Made by a program: the position numbers and the translations under genes. Below are positions 20,777 through 30,577 of a stretch of DNA of 64,000 nt, piece after piece. Every line of letters starts with the position of its first letter. Position 1 is the stretch's first letter. Under the pieces are notes generated by a model that made no database searches, had not been told where the DNA came from, and saw only the letters and a program-made list of their open reading frames with translations. This DNA is from Prosthecomicrobium pneumaticum (GTDB lineage Bacteria > Pseudomonadota > Alphaproteobacteria > Rhizobiales > Kaistiaceae), in contig NZ_JACHOO010000010.1 in NCBI RefSeq assembly GCF_014199915.1, positions 1 to 64,000 on the forward strand, written 5' to 3'.

Positions 20777-21823
20777 TTGGACGCGACGGACTTCATCCAC
20801 TTCGAGCGACGCGGTCTTGCCGGGATCGTGACGCTCGATCGCCCGGCGGCGCTCAACGCGCTGTCGCACGCGATAGTTCGCGCGCTCGCTCGCCGGCTGA
20901 CGGAATGGGCCGCCGATCCGCAGGTGGAGACGGTCGTCGTGCGCGGCCGCGGCCGGGCGTTCTGCGCCGGCGGCGACATCCGCGCCGTCTATGAGGCCGG
21001 CCGGCAGGGGCCGCCGGCGATCGATTTCTTCCGCGACGAATACCGGTTGAACGCCGCGGTGAAGCACTTTCCGAAGCCTTACGTGGCGCTCGTTCATGGC
21101 TATGTGATGGGCGGCGGCGCCGGCATCTCGATCCACGGGCGCTATCGCGTCTTCGCCGCGGACGCGGTTTTCTCGATGCCCGAGACGGGGATCGGCTTCT
21201 TCCCCGATATCGGCGGCAGTCATTTCCTGTCGCGCATGCCGGCCTCGACCGGCGTCTATTGTGCGCTCGCGGCGGCCCGGCTCGGCCGCGGCGACTGCCT
21301 GCACACCGGCATCGCCACCCATGCCGCCCCGGCGGACCGGTTCGATGCGATCGTCGATGCGCTCGCCGGCGAGGCGGATGTCGAGGCCGTGCTGGCGCAT
21401 TTCACCGAGCCGGCCCCGCCGCCCGAGACGCTCGGCGCGGTCGATCCGGTCGTCGCGGAGGTCTTCGGCACGGGCGGTGTCGAGACGATCCTCGCCCGGC
21501 TCGACCAGGTGGACGCTCCCCACGCGGCCTTTGCGGCCCGGGCGGCCGCGGCGATCCGGACCAAGTCTCCGACCAGTCTGCGGATCGCGCTCCGCCAGGT
21601 GCGCGCCGCGGCGGCGCTCGATTTCGACGATTGCATCCGGCTCGATTTCCGCATCGTCAACGAAATCCTGAGCGGTCACGACTTCTATGAAGGCGTCCGC
21701 GCCGCGCTGGTCGATCGGGACGGCGTGCCGCACTGGCGCCCTGCGACACTCCCGGCGGTCGACGAACGCGCGGTCGAACGCCATTTCCTGCCGCCGCGCG
21801 GAGGGGATCTCGTCTTCGCATGA
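20777..21823 (+). CDS. enoyl-CoA hydratase/isomerase family, 3-hydroxyisobutyryl-CoA hydrolase type
   Basis: A 348-residue crotonase-fold enzyme. The length, the oxyanion-hole segments GRAFCAGGDIRAVYEAG and GYVMGGGAGISIHGRYRV, and PETGIGFFPDIGGSHFLSR fit 3-hydroxyisobutyryl-CoA hydrolases of valine degradation better than hydratases of about 260 residues. The TTG start at 20777 has GGAG six bases upstream and begins just before the domain. Its stop overlaps the start of the next gene (ATGA), so the two are translationally coupled. Confidence 0.85.
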   Translation: MDATDFIHFERRGLAGIVTLDRPAALNALSHAIVRALARRLTEWAADPQVETVVVRGRGRAFCAGGDIRAVYEAGRQGPPAIDFFRDEYRLNAAVKHFPKPYVALVHGYVMGGGAGISIHGRYRVFAADAVFSMPETGIGFFPDIGGSHFLSRMPASTGVYCALAAARLGRGDCLHTGIATHAAPADRFDAIVDALAGEADVEAVLAHFTEPAPPPETLGAVDPVVAEVFGTGGVETILARLDQVDAPHAAFAARAAAAIRTKSPTSLRIALRQVRAAAALDFDDCIRLDFRIVNEILSGHDFYEGVRAALVDRDGVPHWRPATLPAVDERAVERHFLPPRGGDLVFA

Positions 21824-22248
21824 TCGATTCCGAGGTCAACCGCCTGCCGAGCGAGCCGGACAATCCTTATGAGGAGGCGCGCGGTACCTATCTGCGCCTG
21901 CTCGCCCTGGTGCTCATCGTCTTCGGGCTCCGTCACTGGGTCTATATCGTCGGCGTCTACCCGGATTCCGGCTGGAACCTCGAGACCATGTCGGCCGACT
22001 GGCGCTTCGCCACGGTGGTTCTCGGGGTCGGTACGCTGATCGCGGCGGTCGGTCTTTGGATGCGGGTGGTCTGGGGCCTGGTCGTCTGGGCCGGCGTCGC
22101 GCTCTTCGAACTCGCGATCCATACCGCGTTCGCCGAGTATTACGGCTTCAGCCTCTTCACCGTCGGTTTCCACGTCGTCACCGTCGCCGCCTACGCCTTC
22201 CTCGCCGTGATGGCGCACCGGCGGGCCACGCAGGCCATGATTTCGTAA
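21820..22248 (+). CDS. DUF6163-like small membrane protein
   Basis: A 142-residue protein with four predicted membrane helices: one near LLALVLIVFGLRHW, then near TVVLGVGTLIAAVGLW, VVWGLVVWAGVALFELAI, and FTVGFHVVTVAAYAFLAVM. It resembles the small DUF6163 family found upstream of ldtR in Rhizobiales; no function is known to me. The ATG overlaps the stop of the crotonase gene (ATGA). Confidence 0.75.
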   Translation: MIDSEVNRLPSEPDNPYEEARGTYLRLLALVLIVFGLRHWVYIVGVYPDSGWNLETMSADWRFATVVLGVGTLIAAVGLWMRVVWGLVVWAGVALFELAIHTAFAEYYGFSLFTVGFHVVTVAAYAFLAVMAHRRATQAMIS

Positions 22249-22253
22249 CCATA

Positions 22254-22265
22254 CGATTCGAATCG
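22254..22265. promoter_or_regulatory. 12-bp perfect palindrome in the ldtR upstream region
   Basis: CGATTCGAATCG is its own reverse complement and lies six bases after the DUF6163 stop codon. It could be a regulator half or full site, but a chance palindrome of this length is possible. Confidence 0.25.
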
Positions 22266-22292
22266 AACCCTTCGATCCGAGGTAAGCCCGCG

Positions 22293-22309
22293 TTAAGCGT
22301 GATGCTTAA
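22293..22309. promoter_or_regulatory. candidate operator TTAAGC-N5-GCTTAA upstream of ldtR
   Basis: A perfect 6+6 inverted repeat with a 5-base centre (GTGAT), 78 bases before the ldtR start. Its size suits a dimeric winged-helix regulator of the MarR family, so autoregulation by LdtR is a natural guess. The N9 spacing between the TTAA cores does not match CtrA (N7). Confidence 0.45.
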
Positions 22310-22386
22310 GCTGATTTTCAAATCGATCTCCTAATCTCGTTCATACCAAGCGGGAACAACGCCGCACCTGTGAACGAGGTCGAACG

Positions 22387-22899
22387 ATGATCAGCGCGAA
22401 AAGAGTTTCTGAACCGTACGTTAAGATGCAAGAATCGCGTGAGCTGAAGCCGCTGTACATCGAGGCGCTGACGCTGGTCGAGCGGCTGCATCGCCGTTTG
22501 CTCGACGTGATCAAGGATGAGTTCGACCGGCAGGGTCGTTCCGACGTCAACAGCGTGCAGGCGCTGCTGTTGTTCAACATCGGTGATTCGGACCTCACGG
22601 CCGGCGAGTTGCGCAGCCGCGGCTATTATCTCGGCTCGAACGTCTCCTACAATCTCAAGAAGCTGGTGGAGATGGGCTACATCCATCACCAGCGCTCGCG
22701 CATGGACCGCCGTTCGGTCCGCGTCAGCCTGACGGAGAAGGGCCGCGAGATCGCGACGGTGGTGCACGCCCTTTACGACCGGCATCTGAAGTCGATCGAG
22801 CAGGTCGGCGGCATCGCCGCGGACGATTTCGACACGCTCAACCGCTCGCTGCACCGCCTCGAGCGGTTCTGGACCGACCAGATCCTCTACCGGCTGTAA
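22387..22899 (+). CDS. ldtR: MarR-family transcriptional regulator LdtR
   Basis: A 170-residue MarR protein. The winged helix-turn-helix spans about residues 55-120 (VQALLLFNIGDSDLTAGELR, then RGYYLGSNVSYNLKKLVEMG and RRSVRVSLTEKGREI). This sequence type corresponds to LdtR of Sinorhizobium and Liberibacter, an activator of L,D-transpeptidase genes in the osmotic stress response. GAGGT precedes the ATG. An L,D-transpeptidase lies 4.3 kb downstream on the same strand. The upstream 138 bases hold two palindromes that may be its operator. Confidence 0.92.
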   Translation: MISAKRVSEPYVKMQESRELKPLYIEALTLVERLHRRLLDVIKDEFDRQGRSDVNSVQALLLFNIGDSDLTAGELRSRGYYLGSNVSYNLKKLVEMGYIHHQRSRMDRRSVRVSLTEKGREIATVVHALYDRHLKSIEQVGGIAADDFDTLNRSLHRLERFWTDQILYRL

Positions 22900-22998
22900 G
22901 CGTCTGCTGCCGCGACCTCTACACCCGGCTCGAAGCGTTTCCTTGACGCAACCGAAAGCCTGGTTAAGGAAGTGGACCGGGGAACGGCGGGGGGCGGT

Positions 22999-23316
22999 AT
23001 GCCTGCGGGTCTGCTCGAACGTTGGCTTCTGCGAAGCGATGGCCGGCCGAGAAAGCCGCTGCGCAAGCTGCTCTTTCATTCGAATGGCAAGCCGCGCGGC
23101 ATGTTCCGCCGCTTCGTGCTCGACGATGCCGGCCATCCGCGCCTCTACCTGCGACGCTGGATGACGAGCAGGGCCTATCGCGACCTGCCGCGCGCCGTGC
23201 CGGTGGTCGTATCGCGTGGGCCGGCGAACAGGCCGCTGAGCCCCCGCGAGCAGTATTTCCTCGGCCGGCTGGCGGCGGAGCGGCGGCGAGCGGCTCCCGA
23301 TGCGGCTCGTTCTTGA
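22999..23316 (+). CDS. small protein of tandem 15-residue repeats, coupled to a glycosyltransferase
   Basis: A 105-residue, very basic protein of unknown function. Residues 7-51 are three exact-length 15-residue units: ERWLLRSDGRPRKPL, RKLLFHSNGKPRGMF and RRFVLDDAGHPRLYL, followed by a partial RRWM. The shared pattern is R-R/K-W/L/F-L/V-x4-G-R/K/H-P-R-x-x-L/F. No signal peptide or membrane helix is visible. The start is the ATG at 22999 with a GGGGGG site. The 3' end overlaps the next gene by 17 bp, so coupled translation is likely. It may be an adaptor for the glycosyltransferase. Confidence 0.7.
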   Translation: MPAGLLERWLLRSDGRPRKPLRKLLFHSNGKPRGMFRRFVLDDAGHPRLYLRRWMTSRAYRDLPRAVPVVVSRGPANRPLSPREQYFLGRLAAERRRAAPDAARS

Positions 23317-26300
23317 TCTGCAGGGCGCGCAGGGCGCCAATCGAGACCGCGGCATCGGGCGTTATCTGAGGGACCTCGTCCGCTCGCTCTGGGAGGGCAG
23401 GGGCGGTCATGAACTGATCGTGGTTCTGTCCGAGCGGCTCGAAGAGGCGGATGACGGGACCTACCGCTTTCTGCGGGGGTTCATGCCACAGAGCGCGATC
23501 CGCACCTTCGACATCGTGGGGCCGATCGCCGCCGTCGATCCGCGCAACGCGGCGCGGCGCGAAGCGGCCGCCCGGACGCTCGAAGCCTTCATCGCCGCGC
23601 TCGCCCCCGATGTCGTGCTCACCGGCAGCGCGTTCGAGGGGTGGATCGACGATGTCGCGACGGCGAGTTTCCCGGCCACCCGCCGCTTCCGTCACGCGGT
23701 GGTGCTCTATGATCTCATCCCGCTCGTCTTGCCGGAGCGCTATCTCGCCGGCGAGGCGGTCGCCGCCTGGTATCGGGATCGCCTGCGCCAGGTCGCTGGA
23801 GCCGATCGGCTGCTCGGCATATCCGAAGCGACGCGGATGGACGCCCGAACCCGGCTCGGCCTCGCGGAGGACCGCGTCGTGGCGATCGGAACCGCCGCCG
23901 ATGCGCGCTTCCGTGTCGTGCCGGCGACAGCCGCGAGCGATGCGCGCCTCGCCGCGCTGGGCTTGAAGCCCGGCTTCGTGTTCGGCGTCGGCGGCGACGA
24001 TCCCCGCAAGAATCTCGACGCCCTCGTGCGGGCCTATGCCCGGCTCCCGCAGACGCTGCGCCGGCGCCATCCGCTCGCCATCGTCTGTGCCCTCGGCGAG
24101 GGCAGCCGTCGGCACCTCGGGCAGGTCGCCGCAAAGGCTGGGCTCAACGCGGGAGAGCTCGTGTTGACGGGCTATGTCTCGGACGCGGATCTTCTCGCCG
24201 CTTACAATGCTGCGGCGGCTGTCGTCTTTCCCAGCTTGGCGGAGGGGTTCGGCCTGCCGGCGCTCGAGGGCATGGCGTGCGGCCGGCCGGTTCTGGCTTC
24301 AGCCGCGACGAGCCTGCCCGAGGTCGTCGGCCGGACCGACGCCCTGTTCGACCCGAACGACGAGGCGGCGATCGCGGCGGCACTCGAGCGCGTGCTCACC
24401 GATCGTGCCTTCGCCGATGCTCTCGCGGCGCACGGCCTCGCGCGGTCGGCGCTCTTCGATTGGGCGAAGGTCGCCCGCCGGACGTGGGCCGCGCTCGAGG
24501 GCCTTGCCGCCGAGCCGCTCCCGGCCGCTCCGCCTCGGCTTTCCGAGCGTCCAACGCTCGCCTATCTCTCGCCTCTGCCGCCGGCCCAGTCGGGCATCGC
24601 GCGATGGAGCGCCGAGTTTCTGCCGGCCCTCGCCGAGCACTACCGGATCGAACTGATCGTCGACCGGCCCGTGACGCTGCCTGCATCGCTCCAGCACCTG
24701 CCGCTGCACGATCGGGCCTGGTTCGAGGCGGAGGCCGGACGGTTCGACCGGGTGCTCTATCAATTCGGCAACTCCGATCATCACAGCTGGATGTTCCCTC
24801 TCCTGGCCGAGATTCCGGGGGCGGTGGTGCTGCACGATTTCTTTCTCTCGGATCTCCTCATCCACGAGTCCCGGTTGTTTTGGCGCGAGACCGCCGTCGC
24901 CAGCCACGGGATCGGGGCGCTGGTGCGGGCTCCGGAGGTTCCGGAGGACCCGGACGGCGTCTCCCGGCTTCCAGGCAACCTTGCGGTCCTGCAGCAGGCC
25001 CGGGGCATCATCGTGCACAACGAGGCTGCTCGCCGTGACGCGGCTCTGGCCTATGGGGAGCGGGCTGCGGCGGCCCTCGCGCATGTCCCTCTCGCCCGGG
25101 TCCTGCCGCCGCTGACCGATGACGATCGCCGACGCGCCGCAAAGGCGGCGCTCGGCATCCGAGCCGATGAAATCGTCGTCGCCGCCTTCGGCATCGTCAA
25201 TCCGTTGAAGCTCGGCCCGCGTCTCGTCCGGGCTTTCGTGCGATCGGCCGTGGGGGCGAGCGGCCGTGGACGGCTCGTTTTCGTCGGCGGTGTCGGCAAG
25301 GCTGAGGCCGAGCAACTGGCGCGGGACGCGGCCCGCCTGGGCATCTCGGTCGGACTGACCGGATGGATCGACGAGGACGCTTATCGGCGCCATCTCGAAG
25401 CGGCCGACATCGCGGTGCAGCTCCGCACGCGCTCTCGCGGCGAAAGCTCGGCCGCCCTTCTGGACTGTCTCGGCAGCGGTATCGCGACGATCGTCAACGG
25501 CCATGGCGCGATGGCCGATCTCGACCCGCGGGTCGCGGTGAAGCTGCCGGACGCCTTCGACGAGGCCGCGCTCGCCGCTGCGCTCGATGCGCTCGCCGCC
25601 GATCCCGAGCGGCGGCGCGCGCTGGGCGCCGCCGGCCGTGCGCTCGTCGGCGCCGTGCACGCGCCAGAGGCTTGTGCCGCCGCCTACCGGGCGGTGATCG
25701 AGGCGGCCTATGCCGCACCGGCCGCCGCGGTGTTCGACCTGCCGGCGGCGCTCGCGCCGCTCGCCGCCACGCCCGGGGCGACCGCCGACCTCGCATGTGC
25801 GCTGGCGCGCACCTTTCCGCCCGAACCGCGCCGGCGTCAGTTGCTCCTCGATGTGTCCCAGATCGTCGCGAGCGACGCCGGCACGGGCATCCAGCGTGTC
25901 ATCCGCGGGCTGGTCGGGGGCCTCTTCGCCACCGTGTCCGCCTGTGATGTGACACCGGTCTGGATGGACCAGTCCGGCCATTTCCTGCGCGCGAGCCGGT
26001 TCGCCGAGGCCGTTGCCGGGATAAGGCTCGGCCTCGCCGAGACGCCCGTCGACATTCATCCGGGCGATGTGATCGTCGTGCTCGACATCGTGCCGCACCG
26101 TCCGGAGGCGTGCTGGGCGGCCCTCCATGCCGCGCGGCGGCGCGGCGCCTGCGTGCTTCACGCGATCTACGACCTGCTGCCCGTCCAGCTGCCGCATTTC
26201 TTTCCCGGCGCCGAGGCTTGGTTTCCCGGCTGGGTGGAGCGGACGGCCTCCTTCGACGGCGTGGTGTGCATATCCCGGGCGACGGCGGACGCCGTCGCCG

Positions 26301-27004
26301 CATGGCGGGCGGCACGGCCCGACTTCGCGGACGTTGCCTTCGCGATCGAGTGGTTCCACCTCGGCAGCGATCTCGATCGGGCGCCGCCGGGCGCCGCGGC
26401 GGCGCCCCAGATCGATCCGGTCCTTGCGCGCATGGAGGCGGTGCCGAGCGTGCTCATGGTCGGCACCATCGAGCCGCGGAAGGGGCATCGGCAGGCACTC
26501 GCCGCCTTCGAACGGCTCTGGGCGGCGGGGCGTCCGGGCGACCTCGTCATCGCCGGCCGGCGCGGCTGGGCGATGGAGGACTTTCTCGCCCGGCTCGACA
26601 GCCATCCCGAGCGCGGGCGCCGGCTGCACTGGATCGAGGCTCCGGGCGACGACGATCTCCATGCCCTCTACGCGGCGGCGGCGGGTCTCCTCCAGGCGAG
26701 CGAAGGGGAGGGGTTCGGTCTGCCGATCGTCGAGGCGGCCCGCTCCGGGCGTCCGCTTCTCCTGCGCGACCTGCCGGTCTTTCGCGAAGTCGCGGGGGAG
26801 GCGGCCACCTATTTCTCAGGCACCGAGCCCGAATCGCTGGCTCTCGCGCTCGACCGCTGGCTCGGCGCGATCGCGGCGGGAAGCGCACCGTCCTCTGCCG
26901 GGGTCGCGTCGCTCGACTGGACGGAGAGCGCCGCGATGTTCCTGCGTGCGGTCGAGGCCGCCGCCGGGAAGGCCGGCACATGGGCGGACGGTCCACCGCG
27001 GTAA
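23300..27004 (+). CDS. triple-domain GT4 glycosyltransferase
   Basis: A 1234-residue cytoplasmic protein with three GT-B glycosyltransferase modules. Module 1 (about 1-400) has GANRDRGIGRYL and an E-x7-E motif EGFGLPALE at residue 315. Module 2 (about 415-830) starts AYLSPLPPAQSGIARW; its equivalent stretch is GESSAALLDCLGSG near 714, which lacks the second Glu. Module 3 (about 845-1225) starts LLLDVSQIVASDAGTGIQRV and has EGFGLPIVE near 1135. Such multi-GT4 proteins assemble repeating surface polysaccharides. It lies between ldtR and an L,D-transpeptidase and overlaps the small repeat protein gene. Base composition matches the neighbours. Confidence 0.88.
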   Translation: MRLVLDLQGAQGANRDRGIGRYLRDLVRSLWEGRGGHELIVVLSERLEEADDGTYRFLRGFMPQSAIRTFDIVGPIAAVDPRNAARREAAARTLEAFIAALAPDVVLTGSAFEGWIDDVATASFPATRRFRHAVVLYDLIPLVLPERYLAGEAVAAWYRDRLRQVAGADRLLGISEATRMDARTRLGLAEDRVVAIGTAADARFRVVPATAASDARLAALGLKPGFVFGVGGDDPRKNLDALVRAYARLPQTLRRRHPLAIVCALGEGSRRHLGQVAAKAGLNAGELVLTGYVSDADLLAAYNAAAAVVFPSLAEGFGLPALEGMACGRPVLASAATSLPEVVGRTDALFDPNDEAAIAAALERVLTDRAFADALAAHGLARSALFDWAKVARRTWAALEGLAAEPLPAAPPRLSERPTLAYLSPLPPAQSGIARWSAEFLPALAEHYRIELIVDRPVTLPASLQHLPLHDRAWFEAEAGRFDRVLYQFGNSDHHSWMFPLLAEIPGAVVLHDFFLSDLLIHESRLFWRETAVASHGIGALVRAPEVPEDPDGVSRLPGNLAVLQQARGIIVHNEAARRDAALAYGERAAAALAHVPLARVLPPLTDDDRRRAAKAALGIRADEIVVAAFGIVNPLKLGPRLVRAFVRSAVGASGRGRLVFVGGVGKAEAEQLARDAARLGISVGLTGWIDEDAYRRHLEAADIAVQLRTRSRGESSAALLDCLGSGIATIVNGHGAMADLDPRVAVKLPDAFDEAALAAALDALAADPERRRALGAAGRALVGAVHAPEACAAAYRAVIEAAYAAPAAAVFDLPAALAPLAATPGATADLACALARTFPPEPRRRQLLLDVSQIVASDAGTGIQRVIRGLVGGLFATVSACDVTPVWMDQSGHFLRASRFAEAVAGIRLGLAETPVDIHPGDVIVVLDIVPHRPEACWAALHAARRRGACVLHAIYDLLPVQLPHFFPGAEAWFPGWVERTASFDGVVCISRATADAVAAWRAARPDFADVAFAIEWFHLGSDLDRAPPGAAAAPQIDPVLARMEAVPSVLMVGTIEPRKGHRQALAAFERLWAAGRPGDLVIAGRRGWAMEDFLARLDSHPERGRRLHWIEAPGDDDLHALYAAAAGLLQASEGEGFGLPIVEAARSGRPLLLRDLPVFREVAGEAATYFSGTEPESLALALDRWLGAIAAGSAPSSAGVASLDWTESAAMFLRAVEAAAGKAGTWADGPPR

Positions 27005-27192
27005 CCCTTCGGCAACCCTACGGTACGACAGTGGCGATGCAGGCGGGACACGGTCGTCCGCCGGCACGCGGCGGCCGCAATCCCGATCGGGGCGGGATCA
27101 TCAAAGCGCCATGTTTGACCCTGAAGACCGACATCGATCCGCGGCGCGTCGAGACCTTCCGCGTCCGCCTTGACGACGAGCGTGAACGCACG

Positions 27193-28482
27193 ATGGCCGG
27201 TTCCGACGACAAGACCCTTTCGCTGAATGCTCTCTCCCTGAGCCGTCGCGCGCTGCTGCGCGGGGCGGCGTTCGCCGGTGCCGGCGCGCTCTTCGGCAGC
27301 CGCGCGCTCGCCCAGGAAGACCCGATTGCGCAGGTGCTGCAGATCCATAGCGGCGAATGGTCGGACGGCTTCGACGCCGCATCGAGCGGCGCCGCGACCG
27401 TGCGCACGACGCTGCCGATCCTGTCGACCGAGACGACGATGGCGGTCGATGCGGCGATCGCGCAGTACAACGACATCGTCGCCCGTGGCGGCTGGCCGGT
27501 CGTTCCGGCCGACAAGACGCTGCAGCTCGGCATGCGCGATCCGAGCGTGCTGGCGCTGCGGGAGCGCCTGACGATCTCGGGCGATCTGAGCCCGTCGATC
27601 GGCATGTCGGACGCCTTCGATTCGTTCGTCGACGGGGCGGTGCGCCGCTTCCAAGCCCGCCATGGCATCGCTGCGGATGGTGTGGCGGGTTCGTCGACCC
27701 TCAACGCCATGAACATTCCGGCCGCGGTCCGGCTCGGCCAGCTCACCACCAATCTCGAACGTCTGCGCAGCATGACGGCGCAGCCGCTCGGCGACCGCTA
27801 TGTCTGCGCCAACATTCCGGCCGCGCAGGTCGAGGCGGTGGAATACGACCGCGTCGTGTCGCGCCACACCACCGTGGTCGGCAAGGTCGACCGCCAGTCG
27901 CCGGTGCTTTCGAGCAAGATCTATCAGATCAATTTCAATCCCTACTGGACGGTGCCGGCCTCGATCATCAAGAAGGACCTGATCCCCTTGATGCAGAAGC
28001 AGCCGGATTATCTGACGAAGAAGCACATCCGCATCTTCACCCAGAAGGGTGACGAGATTCCGCCGCAGGCCGTCAACTGGCACTCCGACGAGGCCGTCAA
28101 CTATATGTTCCGGCAGGATCCGGGCGACTTCAACTCGCTCGGAACGGTGAAGATCTCGTTCCACAATCCCTATCAGGTCTATATGCACGACACGCCGGCG
28201 AAGGACCTGTTCGGCCGCGAGGAGCGTTTCGATTCCTCCGGCTGCATGCGGACGCAGAACATCCGCCAACTGATCACCTGGCTCTTGCGCGATTCGCCGG
28301 GCTGGGACCGCACGCGGATCGACGAAGTGTTCCGCACCGCCGAGCGCATCGATGCCGACATCGCCGATCCGGTGCCGCTCTATTGGGTCTACATCACCGC
28401 CTGGGCGATGCCGGACGGCGCGGTACATTTCCGCAACGACATCTACAATCACGACGGGCTCGACCAGCTCGCGCTGCGCTGA
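27193..28482 (+). CDS. ldtP: L,D-transpeptidase (YcbB-like), probable LdtR target LdtP
   Basis: A 429-residue exported protein that forms 3-3 peptidoglycan cross-links or attaches proteins to peptidoglycan. A Tat-like signal has SRRALLRGAAFAGAGALF and an ALA cleavage site near residue 40. A PG_binding_1 domain (about 150-178, FVDGAVRRFQARHGIAADG) precedes the YkuD domain, with YMHDTPAKDLF and the catalytic Cys351 in SSGCMRTQN. The gene name rests on context with ldtR. The 188 bases upstream hold no clear copy of the ldtR palindrome. Confidence 0.93.
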   Translation: MAGSDDKTLSLNALSLSRRALLRGAAFAGAGALFGSRALAQEDPIAQVLQIHSGEWSDGFDAASSGAATVRTTLPILSTETTMAVDAAIAQYNDIVARGGWPVVPADKTLQLGMRDPSVLALRERLTISGDLSPSIGMSDAFDSFVDGAVRRFQARHGIAADGVAGSSTLNAMNIPAAVRLGQLTTNLERLRSMTAQPLGDRYVCANIPAAQVEAVEYDRVVSRHTTVVGKVDRQSPVLSSKIYQINFNPYWTVPASIIKKDLIPLMQKQPDYLTKKHIRIFTQKGDEIPPQAVNWHSDEAVNYMFRQDPGDFNSLGTVKISFHNPYQVYMHDTPAKDLFGREERFDSSGCMRTQNIRQLITWLLRDSPGWDRTRIDEVFRTAERIDADIADPVPLYWVYITAWAMPDGAVHFRNDIYNHDGLDQLALR

Positions 28483-28567
28483 GCCGCGAGTCGGCCTGCG
28501 GCGTCTCGCCCCGCTTCGCGAGCGGGCGTCCCGCACTGGCCGGGGAGGACGCTCGCCCCTATGTTTT

Positions 28568-28612
28568 CAAGGGCGACGGCCGGTCCGCATCCGCGGCCGG
28601 CCGTCGCCCTTG
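28568..28612. terminator. 16-bp perfect hairpin between ldtP and glyA
   Basis: CAAGGGCGACGGCCGG pairs with CCGGCCGTCGCCCTTG around a 13-base loop. It probably ends ldtP transcription, but no T run follows, so it could instead be an RNA-stabilising or palindromic extragenic element. Confidence 0.45.
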
Positions 28613-28695
28613 GCGCTTCCCCGCGCCCTGTGCTAATCCGCAGCCCGGTTGCCGGACCGCCGCAACCGCCGATCGACGCACCAGGAGGACCGCCG

Positions 28696-29997
<1,302 letters not shown>

Positions 29998-30043
29998 TCG
30001 GGCAGAGTAGCCGCGGGCAGGAAGCGGGTCTCGGGGTCGTCTG

Positions 30044-30547
30044 ATGCGCTGTCCCTATTGCGGGAGCGACGACACGCAGGTGAAGGACAGCCGGCCGTCG
30101 GAGGACAACACCTCCATCCGGCGGCGGCGGGTCTGCGCCGATTGTGGCGGGCGCTTCACGACCTTCGAGCGCGTGCAGCTGCGCGAGCTCACCGTTCTGA
30201 AGCGGAGCGGCCGGCGCGTGCCGTTCGACCGCGACAAGCTGATGCGCTCGGTCGCCGTCGCGCTGCGCAAGCGCAATGTCGACCCGCAGCGCGTCGAGCG
30301 GATGGTGAACGGCGTCGTCCGCCAGCTCGAGAGCCTCGGCGAGAACGAGGTGACCACCGAGCAGATCGGCGTGCTGGTGATGGAAGGGCTGAAGACCCTC
30401 GACGACGTCGCCTATGTCCGCTTCGCCTCCGTCTACCGCAATTTCCGCGAGGCGAAGGATTTCGAGACCGTGCTCGGCGAGCTGTCGGTTCAGGAGCGCG
30501 CGGAGCGGGATGCGCCCGGCCGCCCGCCGTCGGAAGGAGAATCCTGA
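30044..30547 (+). CDS. nrdR: transcriptional repressor NrdR
   Basis: A 167-residue regulator of ribonucleotide reductase genes. The N-terminal zinc ribbon has [18 protein letters not shown] and [12 protein letters not shown]. An ATP-cone domain follows (about residues 49-139: [19 protein letters not shown]). It binds NrdR boxes in response to dATP and ATP; no nrd genes are in the window. It is placed between glyA and ribD as in most alphaproteobacteria. Confidence 0.96.
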   Translation: MRCPYCGSDDTQVKDSRPSEDNTSIRRRRVCADCGGRFTTFERVQLRELTVLKRSGRRVPFDRDKLMRSVAVALRKRNVDPQRVERMVNGVVRQLESLGENEVTTEQIGVLVMEGLKTLDDVAYVRFASVYRNFREAKDFETVLGELSVQERAERDAPGRPPSEGES

Positions 30548-30577
30548 CATGCGATCGCCGATGAAGGCGGCCGGCGC

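Noticed and set aside
22293-22309. CtrA box at the TTAAGC palindrome
   Set aside because: The TTAA cores are nine bases apart rather than seven, and perfect dyad symmetry fits a dimeric regulator better.
24299-26662. 787-residue minus-strand frame opposite the triple glycosyltransferase
   Set aside because: An antisense shadow with no motif; the plus-strand protein has clear GT-B motifs.
30548-30577. FMN riboswitch upstream of ribD
   Set aside because: The nrdR-ribD gap is only 30 bases and shows none of the conserved RFN-element helices.
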